A stretch of DNA of 64,000 nt from Paenibacillus chondroitinus NBRC 15376 (GCF_004000765.1 NZ_BILW01000012.1:1-64000); one strand, 5' to 3'; shown: positions 8,626 to 17,475, counted from the first letter of the stretch. A program made the numbers and translations. Notes: generated by a model not told the origin, from the letters alone.

Positions 8626-9327
8626 CTAGGTTTTTTTTGCTTCCTTAAGCTGAAAATACAGACCGCTCGAATCCGACCATTCCGCGAAAAGCACATGCTC
8701 ATGACGCGAAATTCCGCTAAGCTGCAGAAGCTGGTCCACCCAGGCCCGGTCTCGACCTAAGCGCTGCAATGTATCTTCATTGATGCTGCCGTTTTCAATA
8801 ATGTAAGCGGGAAGGCTGACGCTGCCCTGCTGGTCTTTTGCATTGCCGCTGATCCCTTCCGGGTCTTTCTGGCGCAGCACACTGATGCTGCCATTCGTCT
8901 CGAACAAGGCATAAGCGACTTCGCGCAGCGAGAAAATATTATTTTCCCGAAGCAGCATGCCCAACTGGGCGAAATCAAGATTGTTACGTCTCATCGCCTT
9001 GAAATCGACCACACCGCTCCGGATAATCAGATCGGGCGTTCCCGCGGCATAACGGGACAGTCTCGGGAATCGGGCGATAAACTTTTCGAGCCCCAACGCA
9101 AGAAGCGTCCAGATCATCAGAGCGAAAACCAGATGGCTAAGATGAACTTCAGCATCATAAATCGTATTGCCGACCAATTCGCTGAGCATTAAAGAGGAAA
9201 CGAAATCAAAAGCGGTCAATTGAGAGATCTCTTTTTTTCCCAGCAATCTGGTCATGATTAAAAGACCGATCAAAGCGACTGTAAGTTTGACACCGATGCT
9301 TACATATAGATTGGCATTCACTTTCAT
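8626..9327 (-). CDS. DUF421 / YetF-family membrane protein
   Basis: A 233-residue protein with three N-terminal membrane helices (about residues 8-28, 40-56 and 63-82), then the soluble YetF C-terminal domain with family motifs RLLGKKEISQLTAFDFV, GNTIYD, LRENNIFSLREVAYALFE and a late PAYIIENG. The architecture and length are normal for DUF421 proteins (YetF, YrbG, YkjA), many of which are spore or stress membrane proteins; their biochemical role is not settled. It is 16 bp downstream of the hybrid kinase gene on the same strand, so the two may be co-transcribed. Confidence 0.85.
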   Translation of the reverse strand: MKVNANLYVSIGVKLTVALIGLLIMTRLLGKKEISQLTAFDFVSSLMLSELVGNTIYDAEVHLSHLVFALMIWTLLALGLEKFIARFPRLSRYAAGTPDLIIRSGVVDFKAMRRNNLDFAQLGMLLRENNIFSLREVAYALFETNGSISVLRQKDPEGISGNAKDQQGSVSLPAYIIENGSINEDTLQRLGRDRAWVDQLLQLSGISRHEHVLFAEWSDSSGLYFQLKEAKKT

Positions 9328-9343
9328 CTTCCCCTTCGTAAAA

Positions 9344-11308
9344 TCAAGTGACCTGAGCGTTCATCCTTTCAACTCTTGCAATGATTGCTGATATCGCATC
9401 CATGCTGATGGGCTTGCTGATGTAAGCATCCATACCTTCGGATACATACTTCTCGCAATCGCCTTTAATTGCGTGAGCTGTCACTGCGACAATGTACGGT
9501 TTTTTCTTACCGTTTAACTGTGCATTGATAAATTTCGTGGCCGCCAAGCCATCCATCCAGGGCATTTGAATATCCATAAAAATGATATCATACGGGTATC
9601 GCTTGACAGCTTCTACAGCTTCTTTTCCGTTTTGAACCTGGGTCGTTTTGTGTCCGAGTTTCTCTATCATTTTCTTTAACACCAGTTGATTTACTTCGTT
9701 GTCTTCGGCAATTAAGATTTTCAAAGACTGTTCTTCTGAATTTTCGCTGATGTTTTCCTGCTCGCGCCAAATATCATATTGCGATGAGTCGGAATGATTC
9801 AATTGGACCCGGAAGTTCGCTGTGAACAGGAACGTTGATCCGGGTTGATCTATGGCATCCTCATGCCAGATTTCACCGTCCATGAGCCCAACTAGCTTTT
9901 TACAGATAGCTAATCCTAATCCTGTCCCCTCTGTTTTCCGAGTCATAAAATGATCAACTTGATAAAAAGGTTCAAATAAATGGCCTACCTGATCTTTCGG
10001 TACACCGATCCCTGTATCCTTAACGGCAAATTGAAGGCGCACCTGATTCGATGTTTGCGACACCGTTTCAACGCTGATGGAAACCGACCCTTTAGGAGTG
10101 AACTTTATAGCATTGCTGAGTAAATTCATCAGAACTTGTCTTAACTTCGTCGTATCCCCATAAACCAAGTTAGGAACTTCAGGACAGACCGATGTTGTGA
10201 TCTCCAGATTTTTCTCAAGAGCTTTAGACATGACCATATAAAGTGTTTCTGATAAAACAGTGCTCACACTCAACGGTTCTTCCACTAATTCCGTCCTGCC
10301 GGATTCAATTTTAGAGAAATCCAGAATATCATTGATAATCGCGAGCAAAGTGGCGCCACTTTTTTTAATAATTTCCACATATTCAATCTGCTCTTCATCC
10401 AAATTCGTCTCTAAGAGTACTTCCGTCATCCCAATAACCCCGTTCATCGGTGTACGGATTTCATGACTCATCATCGCTAAAAAATCACTTTTCGCTTTAT
10501 TCGTTTTTTCAGCGGCTTCCTTCTCAATGATCAATTTTTTTTGTTCCGTCATGTCTTTCGCTATGATGTAAAAGCCCATAATTTGCGTTTGTATAATGAT
10601 TGGAGCCAGCGTTACCAACACTTCAACCGAATGACCATTTTTATGTTGAATAAAAGCGATATCTTTTTCAACGTTTTCGATTGCTTGATGATTGTTTATA
10701 TGATTGTTTAAAGCCGAAAGCAAATTGATTGAATTTTTTTCGCCGATTAATTTAGACATTCCACTGCCGATTAGCTCTTCGATCAGATATCCGGTCATTT
10801 GCTGTACCATCGTATTGCCATTCATAATAATGCCGTCCAAACCAAAAGAAATGATCGCATCGTGGTTGTATTTCTTTAACGACGTATATCGTTCAATACT
10901 TTCCTGCAGCTTTAGTTCAGCTAGCTTATTTTTGGTCACATCAATAAAATGAGCTATAAAATATAAGGGATTCCCATCCTGATCATTACGAACTAATGAA
11001 ACATGGACAGAGGCCCAAACGATCTGGCCGTTTTTATTAAAGTATCGATTCTCCAATTCAAATGAAGGAATGCCTCCATCCAATAGCTCAGTAAGCAAGC
11101 CTCTGCCGTTATTACGATCATCGGGATGCCGGATATCATCTAATGTAAAGTTCCTGAATTCCTCTTCCGAATAGCCGAAAATCCGGCAAACCGCCTTATT
11201 AACATTCAGCCATTTTCGTTCCAGAGAGATTAAAGCGATTCCAATCGGCGCATTGGTATATATGTGTCCAAATATAGCTTCGGGGTCAAAAAACTTCATA
11301 TTCTGCAT
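9344..11308 (-). CDS. orphan hybrid sensor histidine kinase (PAS-PAS-HisKA-HATPase-REC)
   Basis: The frame extends to 11389, but the ATG at 11308 has a clear AAAGGAGG nine bases before it, giving 654 residues. Order of domains: PAS (about residues 12-130, with DIRHPDDR), a second PAS (about 140-265), HisKA with the H-box MMSHEIRTPMNGVIG, HATPase with NLLSNAIKFTP, DTGIGVP and GTGLGLAIC, and a C-terminal receiver with EDNEVNQ and the phospho-acceptor motif IIFMDIQMPWMDG. No membrane helices are visible, so the signal is probably cytoplasmic. No response regulator or phosphotransfer gene is adjacent, which makes it an orphan hybrid kinase; a phosphorelay partner must lie elsewhere. A DUF421 gene follows closely. 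Confidence 0.88.
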   Translation of the reverse strand: MQNMKFFDPEAIFGHIYTNAPIGIALISLERKWLNVNKAVCRIFGYSEEEFRNFTLDDIRHPDDRNNGRGLLTELLDGGIPSFELENRYFNKNGQIVWASVHVSLVRNDQDGNPLYFIAHFIDVTKNKLAELKLQESIERYTSLKKYNHDAIISFGLDGIIMNGNTMVQQMTGYLIEELIGSGMSKLIGEKNSINLLSALNNHINNHQAIENVEKDIAFIQHKNGHSVEVLVTLAPIIIQTQIMGFYIIAKDMTEQKKLIIEKEAAEKTNKAKSDFLAMMSHEIRTPMNGVIGMTEVLLETNLDEEQIEYVEIIKKSGATLLAIINDILDFSKIESGRTELVEEPLSVSTVLSETLYMVMSKALEKNLEITTSVCPEVPNLVYGDTTKLRQVLMNLLSNAIKFTPKGSVSISVETVSQTSNQVRLQFAVKDTGIGVPKDQVGHLFEPFYQVDHFMTRKTEGTGLGLAICKKLVGLMDGEIWHEDAIDQPGSTFLFTANFRVQLNHSDSSQYDIWREQENISENSEEQSLKILIAEDNEVNQLVLKKMIEKLGHKTTQVQNGKEAVEAVKRYPYDIIFMDIQMPWMDGLAATKFINAQLNGKKKPYIVAVTAHAIKGDCEKYVSEGMDAYISKPISMDAISAIIARVERMNAQVT

Positions 11309-11470
11309 CCACGCATTCCTCCTTTTGACAGCTATCCCTATTTTACCATAAAAGAGGGGCCTGTCCGTCAGATGATAAAAATTGATCAAACTCCCTCTGC
11401 ACCCTGCAACATTTCCATTCGGCCCGTCGTTTGAGATACTGAATGCAAAAACTCAACGAGGTGATAGATC

Positions 11471-12625
11471 TTGAAATCCCGCAAAAAACTTCTAAGCTTA
11501 TCCGCAACTGCCGTTTTGTCCTTATCCTTAGCAGGTCAAAGCTTTGCAGCAACCTCAACGTTCACCGATTTGGAGCAGGTTGCGGCCAAAGATAAAATTA
11601 TTTCTCTACAATCGCAAGGTCTCGTATCGGGAGTCAGCAGCGATTTGTTTCAACCCGATGCAGCGCTAACGGCCTCCCAAGGCATTCAAATGATCGTCAA
11701 AGCGGTTGGGTTGAACCTCAACGCGATTAATTTTTTCAAAGCTCCTCAGGCAACCGACTATTTTGCGAAAGCCAAAAATGATGCCTGGTATGCACAAAGC
11801 TTAATTATTGCAGCGAATAACGACCTGAAGCTTGATGCTGAATTGGATCCGAACCAAAAATGGACGAAGGAAATGTTTACAAAAGAATTGCTTATTGCCT
11901 TGGACGGCCATAATATTATGCACATGATGAAGCTCCCGCCGATCGCGATCAAAGATAAGGACGACATTACCCTTGACGCTCTTGGAGCGATCCAAGCCGC
12001 TATTTACAAAGGGATTACATCGCTTGACGCTGATGGCAATTTCCATCCGCAAGCGGATATTACACGCGCGCAAGCTGCAGAAATGATCTATAACTCGCTT
12101 AAGTACATCCACCCTGCTACGGGTCAGACTACGACACCGGATGCAACCGGCGATGTTCCAAGGAATGGACAAAGCCAACCGATGATTCCTGCAGATGGCC
12201 AAACGGGTCAAGTGAAAGCCGATTCCAACGTGTATGAGAATACCCAATACGGTTTTCGTTTCACGCTGCCTGACAGCTGGAAGGGCTACACCATTGTAAC
12301 GGACAAGTGGGAAGGTCTTTCCGTAGCGGATTCACAAGCTGAGAAAGTGCTGGAAAGCGGCGCAAAGATTAACATCCGCCATCCCGAGTGGACATCCGAA
12401 CAGCCGAGACAGGATATCCCTATTCTCGTCTTCACCGTTGATCAATGGAATGAGCTTCAGCAGGACAAATTCCATATCGGCGCCGCTCCAATCGGACCTA
12501 GCGAGCTAACCCGTAATGACAAGTACGTGTTTGCGCTTCCGGCGCGTTATAATTTCGCCTACCCTGAAGGCTACCAAGAGGTAGAGGACATCTTGAAAAG
12601 CAATCCGATTCAACCGATTTCTTAA
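11471..12625 (+). CDS. secreted SLH-like protein
   Basis: Translation starts at TTG 11471, chosen because GAGGTGAT lies just upstream and because the product then has a clean signal peptide (MKSRKKLLSLSATAVLSLSL, then AGQSFA). Two or three degenerate S-layer-homology modules fill residues 30-215 (FTDLEQVAAKDKIISLQSQG, then DITRAQAAEMIYNSLKY), a proline- and Thr-rich linker follows, and a C-terminal domain of about 140 residues (YGFRFTLPDSWKGY) resembles a soluble lipoprotein-like fold. It should be exported and held on the cell wall through the SLH modules. It is transcribed divergently from the hybrid kinase and ends in a strong terminator. Role unknown. Confidence 0.8.
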   Translation: MKSRKKLLSLSATAVLSLSLAGQSFAATSTFTDLEQVAAKDKIISLQSQGLVSGVSSDLFQPDAALTASQGIQMIVKAVGLNLNAINFFKAPQATDYFAKAKNDAWYAQSLIIAANNDLKLDAELDPNQKWTKEMFTKELLIALDGHNIMHMMKLPPIAIKDKDDITLDALGAIQAAIYKGITSLDADGNFHPQADITRAQAAEMIYNSLKYIHPATGQTTTPDATGDVPRNGQSQPMIPADGQTGQVKADSNVYENTQYGFRFTLPDSWKGYTIVTDKWEGLSVADSQAEKVLESGAKINIRHPEWTSEQPRQDIPILVFTVDQWNELQQDKFHIGAAPIGPSELTRNDKYVFALPARYNFAYPEGYQEVEDILKSNPIQPIS

Positions 12626-12636
12626 TCAAACATGTT

Positions 12637-12670
12637 AAAGAAGGCGCGGATGGTTCGCGCCTTCTTTTTT
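12637..12670 (+). terminator. terminator after the SLH-like gene
   Basis: AAGGCGCG (12641-12648) pairs with CGCGCCTT (12656-12663), followed by CTTTTTT. Confidence 0.9.
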
Positions 12671-12936
12671 ATAACCGCCTAATTTTCAAATCAAACAAAG
12701 AAAACAAATTATCATAAACTTCACCGGGGCTAATCTCCTCAATCTGTCCGCTCCAGTAAGAGAGAAAACATACGCTACACCTAACTAGCCGATAGATTTG
12801 TTAGCGATATGTTTTCCTAAAGGTGCTTTGATTAGGAAAAAAATGGACGAATCACTTTGTGAAGGCAAGCAGCCCATTTTGTTTATTCTTTCTAGCATAT
12901 TGCAAAAAACAGCCAATTGGCGACCTTAATCCAACC
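12671..12936. other. gene-free stretch with one imperfect inverted repeat
   Basis: No credible reading frame is seen here. The only structure is an inverted repeat: GAAAACATACGCTA at 12764-12777 against TAGCGATATGTTTTC at 12802-12816 (one extra base in the right arm), enclosing a second pair CTAAC/GTTAG (12781-12785 and 12800-12804). No T tract follows, so it is not a typical terminator. Confidence 0.5.
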
Positions 12937-13251
12937 TCAAGCTGTAACCGATGGAACTACCGGCAAGTATACATCAACCATAGTCCCCACTCCTTCGACA
13001 CTCGATATGTCTACATTCCCGCCGTGCGATTGAAAATTCCACCGACACTTGTTCATTCATTCCTTTGTAATAATGTTCATAGAATGTTAAGTTCGAGTCT
13101 TCTCGAAATTCATTCCATAGATTTTACCGATTAGGTCCGTTTGCGCGCGGAACAGAAGCTTAGTGGCTTCGTTGTGTATGTATGTAAGTACTGCAAAAAA
13201 TGCATCTGTGACACGATCAAAAACATTAAATTGCTCAGAAATATCGACCAT
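12937..13251 (-). pseudogene. relic of a PAS-domain sensor histidine kinase (internally deleted)
   Basis: Two fragments in one orientation. The 5' piece (13087-13251) starts at an ATG with GAGGGGAG before it and reads MVDISEQFNVFDRVTDAFFAV, then THYINNEA-like YIHNEATKLLFRAQTDLIGK, a PAS-domain opening, and stops early at 13087. The 3' piece ends at TGA 12937 and reads SHGGNVDISSVEGVGTM then VDVYLPVVPS, the C-terminal G2/strand region of a histidine-kinase ATPase domain. Only about 55 bases separate them, whereas an intact gene would need well over 600 more, so the middle has been deleted. The match is by motif recognition. The remnant is not expected to make a working protein. Confidence 0.65.
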
Positions 13252-13320
13252 ATGCTCCCCTCATCTCGAAAAAAATGGATTGCAACAATTCATTGTTAAA
13301 TGGAAGGTGAATTTAATCAT

Positions 13321-13362
13321 AAAAAATGGAGTAACTGCTGGATGCAGACTACTCCATTTTTT
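13321..13362 (-). terminator. terminator downstream of argC
   Basis: AAAAAATGGAGTA and TACTCCATTTTTT form a 13-bp stem around a 16-base loop. It can act in both directions; on the minus strand it lies 128 bp after the argC-like stop codon. Confidence 0.75.
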
Positions 13363-13489
13363 CTTTAGGGCTCTCAAGGCGAGAGTGCTACTTTTACTTT
13401 TCTACGGAAATCCCATTATTGCCTGGCAGCCAAGCTTTCCGTACTTTGGTGAAGCTACCATGCGACAGCCCTTCGCTCTATCTCTTCTT

Positions 13490-14434
13490 TTAAACTAGTC
13501 CTGTTTCTTCGTCAAATCCAAGCATAATATTCATATTTTGAATGGCTGCACCTGAAGCGCCTTTACCTAAATTATCAAATCTCGATACGAGTAATATCTG
13601 GTCTTTATGACCAAAAACAAATATATCTAAATAATTTGTATTATTGCATTTCATGAGATTGAAGAAACCATCTTCTAAATAAGCCTCAGAGTCGAATGGA
13701 GCCACTCGAACAAAACGATCATCTCTATAATAAGAAGCAAGCATTTCTTGAATATTACTTGCATTAACTTTTTTATTAAAAATTCTAGGAATTAGAGGAA
13801 TACTTATTGCATCACCTTGATAATAATTTCCGACAATTGGAGTAAAAAGTGGTGCTGTGTTTAGTCCAGAATATAGTTGCATTTCTGGAAGATGCTTATG
13901 ATTAAGGTTAAGTGCATAATGTCTTGGCGCAAAGAGCTGTTCACTATTTGAATCCTGATACTCTGATATTAGTTTCTTACCTCCACCACTATATCCCGTA
14001 AGCGCAAAAAAAGACATAGGGTAATCCCTTGGAATTATTTCTTCCGCTACCAAAGGGTGTATTGCTAAAATAAACCCCGTTGCATGACAACCTGGGACAG
14101 TTACTCTAAATGAATTTTGGATTTTGGTTCTTTGGCTTCTATGTAATTCAGGTAATCCATAAGTCCAATCCGGATTGGTCCTGAAAGCGGTACTTGCATC
14201 AATGATTTTGGTTTTATTATTATTTACCATAGCTACAGAATCTCTTGAAGCAGCATCTGGTAGGCACAGGAAGACGACATCTGCTTCGTTAATTAAAGCC
14301 CTACGGGTTTCGTAATCTTTTCGTTTTTCCGACTCAATTGTGATTACTTCAATGTTGGAAATCTCGGATAAATAATCATGTATTTTTAAACCAGTTGTTC
14401 CTTCTTGACCATCGACAAATATTTTATATGTCAT
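13490..14434 (-). CDS. argC: N-acetyl-gamma-glutamyl-phosphate reductase, short type 2
   Basis: About 314 residues from ATG 14434 (AAGAGGTGG just upstream; two neighbouring in-frame ATGs are possible). It starts with a Rossmann segment (KIFVDGQEGTTGLKI) and carries the catalytic cysteine motif VPGCHATGF, then SGGGKKLI, and a C-terminal GKGASGAAIQNMN. This is the short ArgC2 form; the usual Bacillales ArgC is longer and lies in an argCJBD operon. The reaction is NADPH-dependent reduction of N-acetylglutamyl phosphate in arginine synthesis. Here no other arg gene is near, and the coding sequence is distinctly AT-rich compared with the flanking 0-12 kb region, both signs of acquisition. It has its own promoter and a downstream terminator. 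Confidence 0.85.
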   Translation of the reverse strand: MTYKIFVDGQEGTTGLKIHDYLSEISNIEVITIESEKRKDYETRRALINEADVVFLCLPDAASRDSVAMVNNNKTKIIDASTAFRTNPDWTYGLPELHRSQRTKIQNSFRVTVPGCHATGFILAIHPLVAEEIIPRDYPMSFFALTGYSGGGKKLISEYQDSNSEQLFAPRHYALNLNHKHLPEMQLYSGLNTAPLFTPIVGNYYQGDAISIPLIPRIFNKKVNASNIQEMLASYYRDDRFVRVAPFDSEAYLEDGFFNLMKCNNTNYLDIFVFGHKDQILLVSRFDNLGKGASGAAIQNMNIMLGFDEETGLV

Positions 14435-14465
14435 CATTCCACCTCTTACCAATTATATATGTATT

Positions 14466-14494
14466 AATATACGATAATATGCATATATATTCAA
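14466..14494 (-). promoter_or_regulatory. candidate sigma-A promoter of argC-like gene
   Basis: On the minus strand TTGAAT (14494-14489) and TATATT (14471-14466) are separated by exactly 17 bases in an AT-rich region about 30 bases before the start codon. Confidence 0.5.
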
Positions 14495-14528
14495 TTGCGA
14501 TTATTGAGTTAATCTGAAAGATAGCGTA

Positions 14529-14560
14529 ACGCTGCTGCCATTGGATGCCGGCAGCAGCGT
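14529..14560. repeat. perfect GC-rich hairpin
   Basis: ACGCTGCTGCC (14529-14539) and GGCAGCAGCGT (14550-14560) are perfect inverted repeats around a 10-base loop, immediately after a TAACG motif and 2 bp from the stop codon of the next gene. There is no T tract on either side. It stands out from the AT-rich surroundings. Confidence 0.75.
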
Positions 14561-14561
14561 C

Positions 14562-15179
14562 TTAGTTTCGACTATTCTTTGAAGCAAAGAAGTTATTCAT
14601 CATTTCTTTTGCTTCATTTGGATTTCTTAGCACTATGAGATTACCATCTTCATCAAATGAATAATGCCCCTTGAATGCTTCGGGCATTTCATTATACTGT
14701 TTCTCCTCTTGTCTAAGAGCCTTTTCAAAACAGGAATATCCGTATTTTTTTATTAAATACGGAAGTCCACAGGCTGAACGTATAAATTCATATTCTTGAT
14801 AGTTGTAAGGTGTATTCTCAGGTCTTTTCATTAACAGCTTTAAGAAGTTTTCCATGATCTGCTCAATTTCAGTTTCTGTTGTATAATTTGCTAGACCACG
14901 AATTGCTTTCAACTTCATATCTAAGTATCGTTCTTTTTTATATACATCTAAAAAAAATTGCTTTAGGCCAATTTCATTATGCATTAAAATCCCGAGTATT
15001 ATATTTCTTAAAGTAATGTCTTTTAGTTTAAAATAAATATCTTTTAAAACTTGAACATCATTGGTTTTTATAAAATGATAATTCAAATCATTGATTGCTT
15101 CTCTAAATCGTAAATCTCTTTCGGAAAAAGAAGATGTCTTCAAATATTGAATGGCAGTTTCATGACTGGTTGGTTTCAT
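14562..15179 (-). CDS. uncharacterised all-helical protein (HEAT-like)
   Basis: The frame opens at 15200, but GGAGG lies eight bases before ATG 15179, giving 205 residues. I do not recognise a family. The protein is AT-rich in coding, Lys/Glu-rich and predicted to be almost entirely helical, with paired helices around LKAIRGLANYTTETEIEQIM that look like HEAT or ARM repeats, followed by SACGLPYLIKKYG and an acidic tail with SFDEDGNLIVLRNP. This kind of fold is common in small scaffold and immunity proteins, but that is only a suggestion. It sits between GC-rich hairpins at both ends and next to an IS110 element, consistent with an acquired single-gene unit. Confidence 0.7.
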   Translation of the reverse strand: MKPTSHETAIQYLKTSSFSERDLRFREAINDLNYHFIKTNDVQVLKDIYFKLKDITLRNIILGILMHNEIGLKQFFLDVYKKERYLDMKLKAIRGLANYTTETEIEQIMENFLKLLMKRPENTPYNYQEYEFIRSACGLPYLIKKYGYSCFEKALRQEEKQYNEMPEAFKGHYSFDEDGNLIVLRNPNEAKEMMNNFFASKNSRN

Positions 15180-15298
15180 CAAGTGATCCTCCATTTTCAT
15201 TTCGGTGAAAAACTAACGCACCCGTGGAAACGGTAGCCGATCGACATGACCGGGTGCTGCTATGACTGTATTCAACTAACGTTCCCAGTTAGCCACAC

Positions 15299-15548
15299 AT
15301 GCAGCGCAAGCGCTGCACCACAGATGATTAAAATGGGTTAAGGAATCTGTCAATACTGCTACCAAGGCTGGGAGAGGAAGGTCGATAAGCTATGGTGCCT
15401 TAGAGCCCAACCGTTAGTCTGACTTGGGCGATCACGGTGCATCACAGATTGTCGCTCCCTTTCGGGAAGCACTCATGGGAGATTAATCCTACTCTGGTTG
15501 TTGCACCAGCCTCTTATCCGAATTAGCCGTAGAGAGGATGTTTTTTAA
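15299..15548 (+). ncRNA. candidate IS110 bridge-RNA region
   Basis: This 250-base non-coding leader before the transposase contains several strong stems: TGCAGCG/CGCTGCA with a CAAG tetraloop (15300-15317), GCCCAA/TTGGGC (15405-15410 and 15424-15429) around a 13-base loop, and GCTCCC-TTTC-GGGAAGC around 15451-15468. In IS621 and relatives, the equivalent region is transcribed as a bridge RNA whose two internal loops pair with target and donor DNA. The position and the stem-and-large-loop layout fit that role; the assignment is inference, and loop specificity was not worked out. Confidence 0.5.
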
Positions 15549-16767
15549 GTGGAAGTCGTCATTGAACGTGCATGCGGTATGGATATTCACAAGGATAACA
15601 TTACAGCATGTATTCTAACGTCTAAAGGAAAGGAGATTCAAACGTTTTCTACGAAAACGGTGCATCTATTACAACTTATCGACTGGATTAAACAGCATGA
15701 ATGTTCTCACGTCGCTATGGAAAGCACAGGCGTATTTTGGAAGCCCATCGTCAACCTGCTTGAAGCTGAAGGAATTGAATTTTTAGTGGTGAATGCACAG
15801 CATATGAAAGCATTACCTGGACGTAAAACAGATGTCAAGGATTCGGAATGGATTGCCAAGCTTCTCCGCCATGGACTACTTAAAGCAAGCTTCATTCCAA
15901 ACCGAAATCAACGCGAGCTCCGAGAGCTAGTTCGGTACCGCCGTAGCATCATTGAAGAGAGATCCAGACAACACAACCGCATTCAGAAGGTACTAGAAGG
16001 AGCAAACATTAAACTTGGCTCTGTCGTTTCTGATATTATGGGTGTCTCCTCTCGCGATATGTTGCGTGCAATTGCAGAGGGCTAAGATGATCCCGAAAAA
16101 CTAGCGAACTTTGCTAGACGAACCTTGAAACAAAAAAAAGAACGAACTCGAACTAGCTCTTCAAGGCTATGTAAACCCTCACCAACGTTTGATGATCAAA
16201 ACCATTTTAACTCACATTGATTTTTTAAATGAACAAGTTGAAGTGCTCGATCAGGAAGTTGCTGCCCGGATAGCATCTTTTCAAGAAGATGTTGAACGTT
16301 TAGATTCAATCCCTGGTATAGCTACTCGAATGGCAGAACAAATTCTGGCGGAAATCGGAACGGATATTAACAAACAGTTTCCTAGTGCGGCGCATTTATG
16401 CTCTTGGGCTGGATTAGTACCTGGACATAATGAAAGTGCAGGAAAAAAGAAATCTGCCAAAACCACAAACGGAAACAAGTATCTTAAATCTGCTTTAATA
16501 GAAGCGGCCCATTCCGTTGCTGCATCCAAGAACTTCCTTGGAGCGATGTATAGACGTACGGCTGCACGAAAAGGTAAAAAGCGAGCAGCTGTAAATGTGG
16601 CACATGCGATGTTACGGATTGCATTTTATCTCTTAACACGTAAAGAAATGTATGTAGATCTAGGTGAAGACTACTTTGACAAACAGAAGCAACAATCTAT
16701 TGTAAAGTATGCCGTTCGAAGACTAGAGAACTTAGGTTACACCGTAACAATTGCAGCTAATACCTAG
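15549..16767 (+). pseudogene. IS110-family transposase (DEDD recombinase), disrupted
   Basis: The first half (15549-16085, from GTG/ATG-like start to TAA) has the RuvC-like DEDD motifs GMDIHKDN, VAMESTG and RKTDVKDSEWIAKLL. The second half, in the next frame (to 16767), has the Transposase_20 region with SIPGIATRMAEQILAEIG, then CSWAGLVPGHNESAGKKKS containing the catalytic Ser. Two lesions separate them. A TAA at 16083-16085 stands where a GAA (Glu) codon is expected before DDPEKL, and the run of eight A at 16132-16139 has one base too many; removing one A joins QKK to NELELALQGYVNPHQ. The rebuilt protein is about 400 residues, normal for the family. Confidence 0.9.
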
Positions 16768-16851
16768 TTCTATCTCCCCCACCTTCAGACGCTTTCAGAA
16801 AATGAATGAACTGCGTCTTATTTAGTGCGGCCTTTTTCTGATACTCCTGAT

Positions 16852-17475
16852 TTAATTTTCATGGGAGTTTAATCGCATATTGGACAAAAACACCATACTC
16901 TCTTCCACCGACTTGTTAATATAGTCAATGATTTCAAAGTTATTGTTGTTAAACAGCTCCAGCGCTTCATTCATAAGGGCTTCATCAATTGTAAAGTCCT
17001 TTCTCAGCAAATCTAGTATGGCAGGTAAGTATTCGCTGTTATACCCGTCAATGTTCACGGTAGGCAGTACATGCTGATGAAGTTTCAGAGAATATTGTTT
17101 TATTATTCTTCCGTTTAGTCTTTCAAAGTCACGATAAGCGACTAGTGCTTTCTCCTTTAATTGCTGAGGAGATGCGAATCCCACGATTTTTAAATATAGT
17201 TCCAGCCAAACTACATCCGAAATTAAGTGACATAAATAGCCAAGGTAAAAGGGTTTATTCATCGTATCCTTGTACGTATCATAAAAGCGACAGTAGTTGA
17301 TACGACTTTTTCCATTTGCATCAATATCTTTAACATGTGTTACTCCTTTTGCCACACCCATGAGCCCATGTATATCAGGTGCTATCCCTCCGAGCATAAA
17401 CTCATTCCTGTTCTCAATACCTAACCTATCAGCTAATAAAGATGAAATACAATAATGCATGATTCTTGAACCCAT
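16852..17475 (-). CDS. zinc-dependent phospholipase C-like hydrolase
   Basis: A 207-residue protein with GGAGG seven bases before its ATG. It starts MGSRIMHYCISSLLADRLG and has GGIAPDIHG, a conserved HVKD, then LGYLCHLISDVVW, the His/Asp pattern of the zinc-dependent phospholipase C / S1-P1 nuclease-like fold (PF00882-type). Predicted ligands are His7, Asp32-His34 and His/Asp in CHLISD. There is no signal peptide, so the substrate is probably intracellular, unlike secreted PLC toxins. Small proteins of this type occur singly in Bacillales with no known substrate. Neighbours are an IS110 relic and hairpin repeats. Confidence 0.65.
   Translation of the reverse strand: MGSRIMHYCISSLLADRLGIENRNEFMLGGIAPDIHGLMGVAKGVTHVKDIDANGKSRINYCRFYDTYKDTMNKPFYLGYLCHLISDVVWLELYLKIVGFASPQQLKEKALVAYRDFERLNGRIIKQYSLKLHQHVLPTVNIDGYNSEYLPAILDLLRKDFTIDEALMNEALELFNNNNFEIIDYINKSVEESMVFLSNMRLNSHEN

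Larger units (their letters stand above)
15218..16790 (+). mobile_element. IS110-family insertion element, decayed (ends approximate)
   Basis: A transposase pseudogene of IS110 type is preceded by about 250-330 bases of non-coding, heavily structured DNA. IS110 elements lack terminal inverted repeats, so the ends given are estimates: the left one is the first hairpin (GCACCCG 15218-15224 with CGGGTGC 15251-15257, which may instead be host sequence), the right one is just past the transposase stop. The upstream position of the non-coding region places it in the IS110 proper group rather than IS1111, in which it lies downstream. The transposase carries a nonsense and a frameshift mutation, so the element cannot move by itself. 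Confidence 0.8.

Noticed and set aside
14529-15292. Integron attC sites
   Set aside because: Hairpins and TAACG/GTTAG motifs are suggestive, but no consistent RYYYAAC...GTTRRRY pair fits all copies, and no integrase gene is in the window; kept only as a finding on repeats.
16083-16140. Programmed frameshift in the IS110 transposase
   Set aside because: The A-run might suggest slippage, but a separate in-frame TAA lies 50 bases before it, and IS110 transposases are normally made from a single frame. Decay is simpler.
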